This document shows positions 48,937 to 57,484 of a DNA stretch of 64,000 nucleotides, piece after piece. This stretch comes from Bacteroidales bacterium. Lineage in GTDB: Bacteria; Bacteroidota; Bacteroidia; Bacteroidales; Muribaculaceae. The notes under the pieces were generated by a model. It saw only the letters and a list, made by a program, of their open reading frames with translations. It was not told the origin of the DNA and searched no databases. Position numbers and translations under genes: made by a program. The stretch spans positions 1 through 64,000 of the forward strand of contig DXXM01000015.1 of NCBI GenBank assembly GCA_019416285.1, written 5' to 3'. Numbering within the stretch: the first letter of the stretch is position 1; each line of letters begins with the position of its first letter.

Positions 48937-48995
48937 GGCGGGGTGGTTTTCCCGCAAAGATAGGGGGTGAGGCGCCGGGAAATGGTGCGATAATG
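48934..48995 (-). promoter_or_regulatory. Promoter/leader shared with the gene at 16883
   Basis: The minus-strand -7 element TATCTTTG lies at 48955-48962. The blocks CATGGCGGG, TGGTTTT, GCAAAG, TAGGGGGTG and GTGCGATAAT occur in the same order as at 17174-17246. Confidence 0.65.
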
Positions 48996-49020
48996 CGAAT
49001 GGCGCCGTGCAATCGGCCTA

Positions 49021-49941
49021 TCAGTCCTTGCTCTCGGGAATCATGTGGACGTCGAGCTGCGGGAAGGGGAAGGAGAGCGAGGGATGGTCGGTGATGACTT
49101 TATAGAATTCCTCGTTGTGGTCGAAGTAGACGCCCCAGTAATCGGCGCTTCTGACCCACGCGCGGACGCTGAGGTTGACCGAGGAGTCGGCCAGTGCGCT
49201 GACAACCACCACGGGAGCCGCCACGCTCGGGCCGTCGGCTGGTTTCTCCTGAAGCACTCTCGGGTCCCGGGCGAGCAGGCCGGTGATGAGGGCGCGGGCC
49301 TCCTCGACGCTCTCGCCGTAGGAAATGCCTATGCTCCAGTCGACGCGGCGGTATGACTGAGTGGAGTAGTTGTTGACACTGCCGGTGGAGAGGCCGCCGT
49401 TGGGAATGATTATCGACTTATTGTCGGGGGTGCAGATGATGGTGTTGAAGATTTCGATTCTGGTGACTGTACCGGCGAAGCCCTGCGCCTCGATGTAGTC
49501 GCCGACTTTGAAAGGCTTGAGCAGGAGGATGAGCACACCGCCCGCGAAGTTCTGGAGCGTGCCGCTCAGAGCCATACCGATGGCGACACCGGCGGAGGCG
49601 AAGAGGGCGAGGAAGGAGCTCGTCTCGATGCCGAGTATGCCTATGACGGTGACTATGAGGATGAAGTAGAGCACTATCCTCACGAGCGAGAGCACGAAGG
49701 TGCTCAGCGAGGCGTCGACATTGCGGCGGGTGAGTATGCGGTAGACGAAATCGTAGAGCTTCTTGATGATGTATTTGCCTGCATAAAAGACCACTATGGC
49801 TATGGCAAGCGAGATGGCGAAATGAATCATGTCGTGGACAAGGGTGTCGACGAGCTGGTCAAACGACATGTTTTTCAGCGCGCTTGTCTCCTGCGCTACG
49901 GTGGGGACGGAATCAGTCGGGAGAATATCGAATTGTATCAT
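49021..49941 (-). CDS. MscS-type small-conductance mechanosensitive channel
   Basis: An inner-membrane channel that opens under membrane tension during hypo-osmotic shock; 306 residues. Three N-terminal helices (~35-60, ~78-100, ~105-135), the glycine/alanine-rich pore helix AGVAIGMALSGTLQNFAGG, the following KPFKVGDYIEAQGFAGTV beta-domain segment and a C-terminal alpha/beta region are all as in MscS. It lies 16 bp downstream of the clostripain-like gene on the same strand and may be cotranscribed. Confidence 0.94.
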   Translation of the reverse strand: MIQFDILPTDSVPTVAQETSALKNMSFDQLVDTLVHDMIHFAISLAIAIVVFYAGKYIIKKLYDFVYRILTRRNVDASLSTFVLSLVRIVLYFILIVTVIGILGIETSSFLALFASAGVAIGMALSGTLQNFAGGVLILLLKPFKVGDYIEAQGFAGTVTRIEIFNTIICTPDNKSIIIPNGGLSTGSVNNYSTQSYRRVDWSIGISYGESVEEARALITGLLARDPRVLQEKPADGPSVAAPVVVVSALADSSVNLSVRAWVRSADYWGVYFDHNEEFYKVITDHPSLSFPFPQLDVHMIPESKD

Positions 49942-49957
49942 AAGTAAATTTTAAGAA

Positions 49958-51172
49958 TCATTTATCAGTCAGCACCGGGGCTTTCGACACCACGTCTTTC
50001 CACCATTGGGTTTGAGTGTAGCCGTGATAGTCGCCGTGGTCTTTCAGCCGGACCACGTAGCTGCCGAGGCCACAGTAGCGCGCGACATTGATGCCCGTGA
50101 ACTCGCGCTGTGTGGTGGCCTTGTAAAGCACGACCTCATTCAAGGCCTCGGCCCATGCACTGTAGAGCTCCGGTGAGGCGATGGTGGAGATGTAATGGTC
50201 CATATCGTAGACCGGATGGCAGTCGGAGCAGGTGGATGTGGAGTAGAAGAAGCGGCGGTGGGCCTTGGAAAGCTCCTGTATGCTCCAGAGGCTTTCGGGG
50301 AAATCGGTCTGCTGCGAGAATACGGCGCGCGATGCCTCGGCGAGTCCGTCGAGGGCAGTGGTGTTGATGACTGTCATCTGGCATGTGCGGCCTGGGATGG
50401 AGTTGTAGTATTCGAAAGTGTTGGTGGCCGCGTCAATGAGTTTAGGTTCGCCCGAGGCGAAGAAGGGGGCGATGTTGCGGTCGTAGGGCATGCCCTCCCC
50501 TTCGAGCTCGGTGGGGGAGGCTACGATGACGGGGGTGACGTGGCGGAGCTCGTAAGCAACTTCGACGGTTCCCATCAGGCAGCAGTCGAAGTAGATGAAG
50601 CAGAACTGTTGGCCCGCAAGGGTCTCGCCGAGGGTGGAGAGGCTCATCCACTTGTCGCGGTCAGTGCCGTAGGAGCGTTTTATCGGGCTGTTGCTGCGGC
50701 CTTCGAGGTCGGAGGGATGGGTAAGCCAGGATGTGGCGTGTCCCCAGAAAACAAGGCCGTACTCCCCGGCGGGGGCGAGGCTCTTCATGTCGGCGAGGAC
50801 CTCTTTCATGCGGTCGGCCGACACGGAATATATCTCCGGGTCGTCGGGGTAGGTCTTGAGTTCGGTGATGCCCTCTGGAGTCACTTCGAGCATCTGAGGC
50901 GCGTTGCCGCTGGCGGTGCCGGGACGGTTGCGGTAGATGAGCAGACGGCCTCCGTTGAGACCCCCGTTTTTCACTCCGGTAAGCATTTCCTTCATGTCGG
51001 CCTGGTCGTAGTGGTAGTCGGAGCCGAGATTGTTGTCGGCCACCATATAGACAAGCACCGTGCGGTGTGTCTCCTTGGGAGCGGGCGGCGTAGGCTCGTC
51101 GTTGCTTCCGCAGGCGGCGAGTATTGCGAAAATAAGGACTGTTATTGATAGATGGAGAAGGCGCTTAAGCAT
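49958..51172 (-). CDS. Clostripain-like (C11) cysteine peptidase lipoprotein
   Basis: A 404-residue lipoprotein (lipobox ILAAC). The C11 catalytic His is in GLVFWGHATSW (~140) and the Cys in FIYFDCCLMGTVEVAYEL (~193), both in the expected caspase-like order; the N-terminal TVLVYMVADNNL strand starts the core. Such enzymes cut after basic residues and often self-process; targets here are unknown. Start 51172 gives the proper lipoprotein signal; a start at 51199 would place nine extra residues before it. The -7 element at 51268-51275 (TAACTTTG on minus) likely drives it. Confidence 0.88.
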   Translation of the reverse strand: MLKRLLHLSITVLIFAILAACGSNDEPTPPAPKETHRTVLVYMVADNNLGSDYHYDQADMKEMLTGVKNGGLNGGRLLIYRNRPGTASGNAPQMLEVTPEGITELKTYPDDPEIYSVSADRMKEVLADMKSLAPAGEYGLVFWGHATSWLTHPSDLEGRSNSPIKRSYGTDRDKWMSLSTLGETLAGQQFCFIYFDCCLMGTVEVAYELRHVTPVIVASPTELEGEGMPYDRNIAPFFASGEPKLIDAATNTFEYYNSIPGRTCQMTVINTTALDGLAEASRAVFSQQTDFPESLWSIQELSKAHRRFFYSTSTCSDCHPVYDMDHYISTIASPELYSAWAEALNEVVLYKATTQREFTGINVARYCGLGSYVVRLKDHGDYHGYTQTQWWKDVVSKAPVLTDK

Positions 51173-51267
51173 GGAAGGGTGAAATTTTTGAATATACAAC
51201 GTCAGTTATCTGAACGGATAGCGTCATTTAAGGGTTAGTTCCAACCGGTGTAAACCCGTTTGACTTA

Positions 51268-51275
51268 CAAAGTTA
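51268..51275 (-). promoter_or_regulatory. Bacteroidetes -7 element for the C11 peptidase gene
   Basis: TAACTTTG on the minus strand, leaving a leader of roughly 90 bases. It follows the Fic stop codon (51301) closely. Confidence 0.6.
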
Positions 51276-51300
51276 GGGAATTTTTCGCTCATTACCGGCA

Positions 51301-52200
51301 TCAATCATCATAATTTATGCGAAATTTGTCGAGCATCGCCTTGAAACAGTCCTGAGCGGTGAGGCAGGTGTCGAGCAGATAGCCTTTGACCGCGGGCCAG
51401 TTGCGCAAGCCGTTGTAATAAAACATTTTCAGCTCGTCGGTAATGATAAAGGGCACATGACCGAAGCGCAGACACTCTCGGAACATTATCAGGCGTCCGA
51501 TGCGCCCGTTGCCGTCCTGAAAGGGGTGTATCGACTCGAATTTATGATGAAAATCGATGATGTCCTCGAAAGAGGGATGTCGGCGTGCATTGTATTCTTT
51601 CAGAATGATTTCCATGTCGCGGTGGACATTCTCGGGCAGTGATGTATCGTTTCCGCCGACTTCATTGGGCAGCAGCTTGTATTCGCCCACGCGAAACCAG
51701 TCTTTTCTTTCGTCGGACGTGCCGGACTTCAGCAGGAAGTGCAGATGCTTTACATACGATTCAGTAAGCGGCCCCTCGGTATTTTCGATTATATGGTCTA
51801 TGGCTCTGAAATGGTTGGTAGTCTCGACGATATCGTCCACATTGACAGCCTCGGAGGTGATTCCTATGGTGTTTGTCTCGAATATATAGCGGGTCTGGTC
51901 GTGGGTCAGGCGGCTCCCTTCGATATGATTGGAGTTGTAGGTCAGGTCAATCTGAATTCGGTGGTAGATGCCACCTTTCAGCCTTGCGGATTTCTGTTCG
52001 CGCAGGGTTTTGAGGAGGGGAGACAAAGTTTCTTTTATTCTGCGCTTCGAAATCTGTGCTTCGGCAGGGATGTTCCATGTCTTTCCGACGAGGAAAGCGC
52101 CTTCGATTTTACCGGTGGCACAATAGTTTCTCACCGTGCGCTCCGAAACGCCATGTCTTTCCGCCCAGTCTTTTACTGATATATATTTCATGCTCTCCAT
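51301..52200 (-). CDS. Fic-domain AMP-transferase with N-terminal helix-turn-helix
   Basis: The N-terminal ~55 residues form a DNA-binding HTH (YISVKDWAERHGVSERTVRN). The Fic core carries the catalytic motif HPFQDGNGRIGR in HHKFESIHPFQDGNGR. An N-terminal inhibitory motif of the S/T-xxx-E-G/N type is present (SNHIEGSRL), so activity is probably self-restrained (class II Fic). Fic enzymes usually transfer AMP to hydroxyl side chains of target proteins. ATG 52200 is chosen (52191 also possible): the longer frame from 52239 overlaps the promoter's -7 element and a copy of an operator half-site. Base composition is AT-richer than neighbouring genes, hinting at transfer. No separate antitoxin gene is visible. 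Confidence 0.88.
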   Translation of the reverse strand: MESMKYISVKDWAERHGVSERTVRNYCATGKIEGAFLVGKTWNIPAEAQISKRRIKETLSPLLKTLREQKSARLKGGIYHRIQIDLTYNSNHIEGSRLTHDQTRYIFETNTIGITSEAVNVDDIVETTNHFRAIDHIIENTEGPLTESYVKHLHFLLKSGTSDERKDWFRVGEYKLLPNEVGGNDTSLPENVHRDMEIILKEYNARRHPSFEDIIDFHHKFESIHPFQDGNGRIGRLIMFRECLRFGHVPFIITDELKMFYYNGLRNWPAVKGYLLDTCLTAQDCFKAMLDKFRINYDD

Positions 52201-52205
52201 TGGCT

Positions 52206-52277
52206 TATCGGCAAGTTTTTGATGCGATTTGTTGTACAAAGATACGAAAATTTGCCGGTATCGGCAAGTTTTCGTAT
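52206..52277. promoter_or_regulatory. Palindromic operator overlapping the Fic promoter
   Basis: ATACGAAAA-t-TTGCCG-gtat-CGGCAA-g-TTTTCGTAT (52242-52277) is a 36-bp palindrome apart from the two central-arm singles and spacer. The minus-strand -7 TATCTTTG (52237-52244) overlaps one edge. A further half-site, ATCGGCAAGTTTTTG, lies at about 52207-52221 in the leader. Likely autoregulation by the Fic protein's own HTH. Confidence 0.75.
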
Positions 52278-52378
52278 AAAATATGGGACAAGAAGAAAGG
52301 GCGGAGATGGGAAGTGAACAAAGCGCGTTGGCCTGTCGTTCCTATTTTGTAGACTAATTGAGTAAATTAACTTAAATT

Positions 52379-52433
52379 AACTTCTGTGGAAATCCGAGTT
52401 TGCAAAATTTATTCAAAACAGAAGTTATCTTTG
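52379..52433 (+). promoter_or_regulatory. Promoter of the nucleoside kinase gene with flanking inverted repeat
   Basis: TATCTTTG at 52426-52433 is the -7 element. AACTTCTGT (52379-52387) and ACAGAAGTT (52418-52426) form an inverted pair across the promoter, possibly an operator. Confidence 0.55.
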
Positions 52434-52453
52434 GAAACCAAATTCATCATGCT

Positions 52454-54121
52454 ATGAGCAACAGACTGAAAATCTATTGTGCCAATCTCGGCGAATATAT
52501 TCCGATAAACGGAGGGGAGACCCTCAGTGAAATTTATGAAGGCATCCGCGAGCGGCTACCTTTCGTGCCCGTCTGCGCGCGCGTCAACAACAAGGCGGAG
52601 GACCTCGCGTTTCCCGTTTTCACTCCCAAGCAAGTAGAGTTTCTTCCCTATGAGTCGCCGTCGGGTCACCGTTGCTACATACGCTCGCTCTGCATGGTGC
52701 TCTACCGCGCCGTGGAGAGGACCTATCCCGGCACTCAGCTCATCATAAGCCACTCGGTGTCGCGCGGCTATTATTGCCGACTCGAGGGGCTGCACATCGA
52801 CGAGGGTGTGTGTGCCCGCATCAAGGCCGAAATGCGCTCGATTACGGACCGCGACATACCTTTCGAGCGCAAGGAGCGTCTGACAAAGGATGTGATTGAA
52901 ATCATGCGCGCCCAGGGTTTTCACGAGAAGGTGAAACTGCTGGAGACGCTTCACGAGCTCTACACCGTGTATTACCGCCTCGACGGAATCTGCGACACCT
53001 ACAACGGCAATCTCGTGCCCCGTACCGGCATGCTGAAAGTGTTTGACCTCATTCCCTACGAGGAGGGACTGCTGCTGCTCGGCCCCGACGCCGCCGACCC
53101 GACGCGCCCGACAGAGCCCCTGCCTCAGCCCAAGCTCTACCGCGCCTTCACGGATTATCTGAAATTCAACTCCATCATCGGTATCCGCGACGCGGGCGAC
53201 GTCAATGAGGTGGCCGCAGGAAAGGGCACCGCTATGATGATCAACGTGGCGGAGGCGCTCCACACCAAGCATATCGGCGCGATTGCCGACACCATCACCG
53301 AGCGCTACAAAAACGGCGGCGCGAAGGTGGTGCTCATTGCCGGCCCATCGTCGTCGGGCAAAACCACCTTCACCAAGCGCCTTGCGGTGCAGCTTCTGAC
53401 CAATCTGCTGAAGCCGGTGATGATTTCGCTCGACAACTATTTCGTGGACCGTCACCGCACCCCGCGCGACGAGAGCGGCGACTATGACTACGAGTCGCTC
53501 TTCGCCCTTGACCTCGAGCTGTTCAACGAGCATCTCAACCGCCTCATCAAAGGGGAGGAGGTGGAGATTCCGTACTATAATTTCGAGCGCGGCGAGCGCG
53601 AATACAAAAAGGAGACCGTGAAGCTAGATTCACGCTCCATACTGCTTATAGAGGGCATCCACGGCCTGAATCCCGAGCTGACGCGCGAAGTGGAGGACTC
53701 GATGAAGTATCGAATCTACGTCTCGGCGCTGACCACCCTCGCCATCGACGACCACAACTGGGTGTCGACGACCGACAACCGCCTGTTGCGCCGCATAATC
53801 CGCGACTATAAGTACCGCGGCACCAACGCGCTCGAGACCATACGCCGCTGGCCGAGTGTGAGACGCGGCGAGGAGAAGTGGATTTTCCCCTATCAGGAAA
53901 ATGCCGACTCGATGTTCAACTCCTCGCTGCTGTTTGAGCTCGGAGTGATGCGCGACGAGGCCGACAAGGTGTTGCGCAGTGTGCCCCGCGACCTGCCGGA
54001 GTATGCCGAAGCCCACCGCCTAAGGAAGTTCCTGGGATATTTCTCCCCGATTCCCTCTACCCTCATCCCGCCCACATCGCTACTGCGCGAATTCCTCGGC
54101 GGCTCCTCGTTCCATTATTGA
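52454..54121 (+). CDS. Uridine kinase-like nucleoside kinase
   Basis: A 555-residue Bacteroidetes-type kinase. The N-terminal ~280 residues are related to the TGS and second additional domains of threonyl-tRNA synthetase (IYCANLGEYIPINGGETL, then HSVSRGYYCRLEG). The C-terminal part is a phosphoribulokinase/uridine kinase P-loop domain: Walker A AGPSSSGKTTFTKR, then SLDNYFVDR and LLIEGIHGLNPEL. It probably phosphorylates uridine or another nucleoside. ATG 52454 follows the promoter by 20 bp; an in-frame start at 52400 lies before the -7 element. It is monocistronic. Confidence 0.88.
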   Translation: MSNRLKIYCANLGEYIPINGGETLSEIYEGIRERLPFVPVCARVNNKAEDLAFPVFTPKQVEFLPYESPSGHRCYIRSLCMVLYRAVERTYPGTQLIISHSVSRGYYCRLEGLHIDEGVCARIKAEMRSITDRDIPFERKERLTKDVIEIMRAQGFHEKVKLLETLHELYTVYYRLDGICDTYNGNLVPRTGMLKVFDLIPYEEGLLLLGPDAADPTRPTEPLPQPKLYRAFTDYLKFNSIIGIRDAGDVNEVAAGKGTAMMINVAEALHTKHIGAIADTITERYKNGGAKVVLIAGPSSSGKTTFTKRLAVQLLTNLLKPVMISLDNYFVDRHRTPRDESGDYDYESLFALDLELFNEHLNRLIKGEEVEIPYYNFERGEREYKKETVKLDSRSILLIEGIHGLNPELTREVEDSMKYRIYVSALTTLAIDDHNWVSTTDNRLLRRIIRDYKYRGTNALETIRRWPSVRRGEEKWIFPYQENADSMFNSSLLFELGVMRDEADKVLRSVPRDLPEYAEAHRLRKFLGYFSPIPSTLIPPTSLLREFLGGSSFHY

Positions 54122-54136
54122 ACCGGCAGGAATTTA

Positions 54137-54253
54137 GGCACATAACGACATAAGACACAAAAGGAACATAGATTATTTCAGACCGACCGGAAATTTTCTC
54201 CGGATAAGCTGAATAAAATTATGTTCCTTTTGTGTCTTATGTCGTTATGTGCC
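54137..54253. repeat. 117-bp palindrome with perfect 34-bp arms
   Basis: The left arm (54137-54170) begins GGCACATAACGACATAAGAC; the right arm (54220-54253) is its exact complement. The inner ~49 bp are also partly self-complementary. It lies between convergent genes and can act as a terminator on both strands, but is far longer than needed for that, so it may be a REP/MITE-like element. Confidence 0.85.
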
Positions 54254-54286
54254 TTTATCCTATGTGGCTTTGCGGATAAAGGTGCC

Positions 54287-54904
54287 TCAGTTCATTTTGA
54301 GTTGGGTGAGGACGGGGGTGCAGCCGGGGAGACCTGCGGAAATGAGCTCGTTGCAGCGCCGGGCGGCGTCGGGGGTGCCGACCGTGAAGGGCATTTCGTA
54401 GATTTCAGTCACCCGCGCGTCGGGGAGGATATGCTTCATGATTTCCGCGGCCGAGGGTGCTGAGGGCATGGCCATGTATTCGGCATAGGTCCAGCTTGTG
54501 AAGGCTGTGTTGGCTCCGATACCGCGGTTGTCGAGCAGGAAACCGTCGTCGAGTCTCACGGGTTCGGCCCCCTTCAGGTCGCCGGGAGCGGGGTAGGAAA
54601 GGAGTTCCGTCCGCGAGGCGTTGAGGGTGACGGGGACGCGGTCGGCATAGTCGCCGTTGGTCCTGTAGATGCGGGTCAGAGGCATGACGGCGCTTTTGCC
54701 CGAGCCGCCGCGGATTCCTCCGGCGAGCCCTGCCGAGGGGAGAGTGACCAGCGTGGTGTCGCCCACACGGGTCTCATGGCTGTGGTGCCATCCCACGGCC
54801 ACGCCACCCGGAGCGGAAGTGTCCGCGCTCTGTCGGGCGCTTGTGCAGGCTGCCGCTGTCAGGAGAATCATGGCCGAGGATGTCAGGAGGGTTGCGATGT
54901 TCAT
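54287..54904 (-). CDS. Hypothetical lipoprotein translationally coupled to the C10 protease
   Basis: A 205-residue lipoprotein (lipobox TAAAC) of a Bacteroidetes-conserved type that I recognise only by pattern: PLTRIYRTNGDYADRVPVTL, LSYPAPGDL, then GFLLDNRGIGANTAF and TYAEY. Function unknown. Its ATG overlaps the stop codon of the protease gene (ATGA), so the two are probably made together. Bacteroides C10 proteases are known to be paired with small inhibitor genes, but this protein is longer than those and shows no clear kinship, so an inhibitor role is only a suggestion. Confidence 0.8.
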   Translation of the reverse strand: MNIATLLTSSAMILLTAAACTSARQSADTSAPGGVAVGWHHSHETRVGDTTLVTLPSAGLAGGIRGGSGKSAVMPLTRIYRTNGDYADRVPVTLNASRTELLSYPAPGDLKGAEPVRLDDGFLLDNRGIGANTAFTSWTYAEYMAMPSAPSAAEIMKHILPDARVTEIYEMPFTVGTPDAARRCNELISAGLPGCTPVLTQLKMN

Positions 54905-57378
54905 TTCTTTATGATTTTTACGGTCTCGATGCCGGTGGCTGTGGTCACGCGGGCTATATAGAGACCTGCGGGGAGGGAGCTGACGTCGATGCGTGCGCTT
55001 GCGCCGTCGATTACGGCCGGAGCCGTCACGAGTGAGCCGGAGAGAGAGGCGATGTCGATGCGGACTATCTCGGCGGGGGCGGTGACTACCGTGTAGTCGC
55101 TCGCGGGATTGGGCGAGGCTACGGTGTGGGCGCGTGCATCGGAAATCACATCGCCGATGGCGCTTATGTCGGCCACGGTGAAGGAGACGGCTTTGTCAAG
55201 GAAGGTGCCGTCGGATGTGAATATCTGTGCGATGTATCTCTTGCCCGGGGTGACGTCCGAAAGGATTCCTTTGGCAGTCAGCGTGGCCGAAGTGTTGGCC
55301 TCGATGGGCACTAAGTTGGTGTAGAACTGGCCCATGTTGGTGCCTGTGGTCGGGTCGAACACGGCTACAATGAGATTGTCGAAGAAATAGCCGGATTTGC
55401 AGTTTACTTTCGCGGTGGCGCAGAATTCGTCGGGGTTCACGGCTTCCGAATCCTTGATTGTCAGGACGGAGACGGTGACTTTGGTCTGCAGGGGTTCGGG
55501 ATTTACCTTCACGGGTATGGGGGTAGAGATGAGGGTGTAGATATTGTCGTAATAGCCTTTCTCGACGGCCATTGCGAAGTAGTAGTCGCCCGGGGCGGGG
55601 TCTACGGCCTCCATGGTGGGACGTCCGTCGACCTCGGTGATTTTATACCAGTCGGATGAAACGTAGTCGAACTCGACCGGAGTGCCGTCGGGCTGGAATT
55701 CCATCGGCATGGTTGCTCCGATGCCTACGATTGTCGAGGCACTTGTGCCGCTCATCAGAACACCGTAGACAGGCTTCTGCACGCTGTTTGAGCCGCTCCA
55801 GGTGGCTTTGCCGGTCACGAGGAACTTGGAGCCCTTGTAGATGGGTGTGGCCATCTTCATGTCGGTGATGTTGTATCGGCCTATTTCGGGGACGGTCACG
55901 GTGATGGTGTTGCCGCTCCTGTTGTAGTCGAGATAGCCGGCCTGGTCAGCGTGGCAGGGGATGATAACGGTCTCGCCCGAGGAATATCTGAAAATAGGAT
56001 AGAGCTTCCATGAGCCGGAGGGGAGCGAACTCGTGTTTAACCGGAATGCACTGTAACCGCTTCCGGCCTGGATGTCGTCGCTCTGGTTAATGAGAACATC
56101 CTGGGAGGAGCCGTCGGCTTTCACGAATCTCATGCCGATTTTTCCGGAAATGCTTCCGTTGGAGAGATTGAAGAAGGGGCCGTTGAGCGTGAGAGTGCCG
56201 TTTGCGGCCACATCAGCGCTCAGATCACCGTAACAGAGTATGATTTTCTTCATTGACGAGAAGCCGTTGGCCGGTTTGATGCCGAGCCCCACTTCCTGAT
56301 TGTCGTTGAAGCCCGATGTGCTTCCGCCGATACCCTGCAGTTCCGGGCTGAGGGCGCTAAGGAGGTAGTAGCCGTCGCTCACGCCGCTCCAGCCCCAGTT
56401 GAAGTGGAAGTAGCCGTTTTCGGAATAACCGTCGCAGACAAAGCAGTGGCCCCCGTTGTTGTTGTTGCCCGAATAGATGACCGGGCCGCAGGTCTTGAGG
56501 TTGTCGTAGATAAGGTTTTCCCATTCCTCGAGGGAGTAGAAGGGGCGGTAGGCGTTGTAGGCGCCCTTGTCATACTTGAAAAGGTTGGCCAGCACACGGG
56601 GTATGAGTATGGACTGCGCGCTGGAACCGCCCGCGGAGGAAACGTTGTAGTTCATGTTGACGGCGTAGCCGCACGCTTTCATCAGGGTGGCCACGGCGTT
56701 GCCCTCGCCGGAGGTATATTCGACATTATGGTATGTAGGGAGCATGTTGGCCCAGTCCAGAACCTGATTTCTCTGTGACCATGAGAGATTGGCGTTGCCG
56801 GCGGTCCATGTATAGTTGAAGAGGGCGTTGAAACTCTCGGGCCATTTGTGATAATACATCACCTGTGCCATGGCGGTGGCGACGCAGCCGGTCACGGTCT
56901 GTCTGCCGTTGAGCGGTGGGCACATATTGTTGTAGGGAGCACCCTGATCCCATGTGGTTTTGAGCAACGGGGCGATAGGCTCGCGTGTGGCGCGGCTGAC
57001 GGGGGAATAGGCTGCCGCCTCCCCCTGAGTGGCGGCCTCTATCTGAGCCTTGTACTGGCTGAGCCACCAGCGGAGGTTGTCGGGGAGATTGTCGGGGTCG
57101 ATGGTGCCGCTGTCGCTGTAGCCGAGTACCGGGGCGGCCACGTCGTCGGCCGACACTATCAGATAGCCCGTCTTGTCCTGGTCAAAGACGTAGAGCGCCG
57201 GGGCGTTCTCGCTGCCTACCGTCATGACGGGGGTTGTACGGGCGGGGGCGCGGAAGGCTCCGGCCTGGTTTCCGTTGCCTAAGGCTCTTGCAAGAGCTTC
57301 GGACGGCGACAATGTACGTGCGGTTACCGGCCCGCACATCAGTGCCACTAACGAAATAGTAAGTAAAGATTTTCGCAT
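54901..57378 (-). CDS. C10 (streptopain-like) protease with T9SS sorting domain
   Basis: An 825-residue exported cysteine protease. In order: signal peptide (RKSLLTISLVALMCG), Spi-type propeptide (~20-130), the C10 catalytic domain with Cys in TVTGCVATAMAQVMYYHKWP, His in GGHCFVCDGYSENGYFHFNW and the Trp-rich NWGWSG; a long beta-rich region; and a C-terminal T9SS type A domain (SPNPASDYTV ... GLYIARVTTATG ... VKIIKK). It is probably secreted and attached to the surface. ATG 57378 is chosen because the longer frame from 57510 runs through the GH97 terminator hairpin and has no signal peptide. Confidence 0.93.
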   Translation of the reverse strand: MRKSLLTISLVALMCGPVTARTLSPSEALARALGNGNQAGAFRAPARTTPVMTVGSENAPALYVFDQDKTGYLIVSADDVAAPVLGYSDSGTIDPDNLPDNLRWWLSQYKAQIEAATQGEAAAYSPVSRATREPIAPLLKTTWDQGAPYNNMCPPLNGRQTVTGCVATAMAQVMYYHKWPESFNALFNYTWTAGNANLSWSQRNQVLDWANMLPTYHNVEYTSGEGNAVATLMKACGYAVNMNYNVSSAGGSSAQSILIPRVLANLFKYDKGAYNAYRPFYSLEEWENLIYDNLKTCGPVIYSGNNNNGGHCFVCDGYSENGYFHFNWGWSGVSDGYYLLSALSPELQGIGGSTSGFNDNQEVGLGIKPANGFSSMKKIILCYGDLSADVAANGTLTLNGPFFNLSNGSISGKIGMRFVKADGSSQDVLINQSDDIQAGSGYSAFRLNTSSLPSGSWKLYPIFRYSSGETVIIPCHADQAGYLDYNRSGNTITVTVPEIGRYNITDMKMATPIYKGSKFLVTGKATWSGSNSVQKPVYGVLMSGTSASTIVGIGATMPMEFQPDGTPVEFDYVSSDWYKITEVDGRPTMEAVDPAPGDYYFAMAVEKGYYDNIYTLISTPIPVKVNPEPLQTKVTVSVLTIKDSEAVNPDEFCATAKVNCKSGYFFDNLIVAVFDPTTGTNMGQFYTNLVPIEANTSATLTAKGILSDVTPGKRYIAQIFTSDGTFLDKAVSFTVADISAIGDVISDARAHTVASPNPASDYTVVTAPAEIVRIDIASLSGSLVTAPAVIDGASARIDVSSLPAGLYIARVTTATGIETVKIIKK

Positions 57379-57428
57379 AAAGTTGGGATAAAGAAACGTA
57401 GATAAAAGACGTGAATAAAAAAGAGAAA

Positions 57429-57461
57429 GATGCGGTCCGATTAGCCCAATCGGACCGCATC
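57429..57461 (-). terminator. Intrinsic terminator of the GH97 gene
   Basis: GATGCGGTCCGATT and its exact complement form a 14-bp stem with a 5-base loop. On the minus strand it is followed by a T-rich tail (TTTCTCTTTTTT), 24 bp after the GH97 stop. Confidence 0.9.
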
Positions 57462-57484
57462 TTCTATATTTAACTGCTGAAATG

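Noticed and set aside
52285..52359. A 24-codon frame divergent from the Fic gene as an antitoxin
   Set aside because: Too short, no promoter seen, and the Fic protein already carries an internal inhibitory motif.
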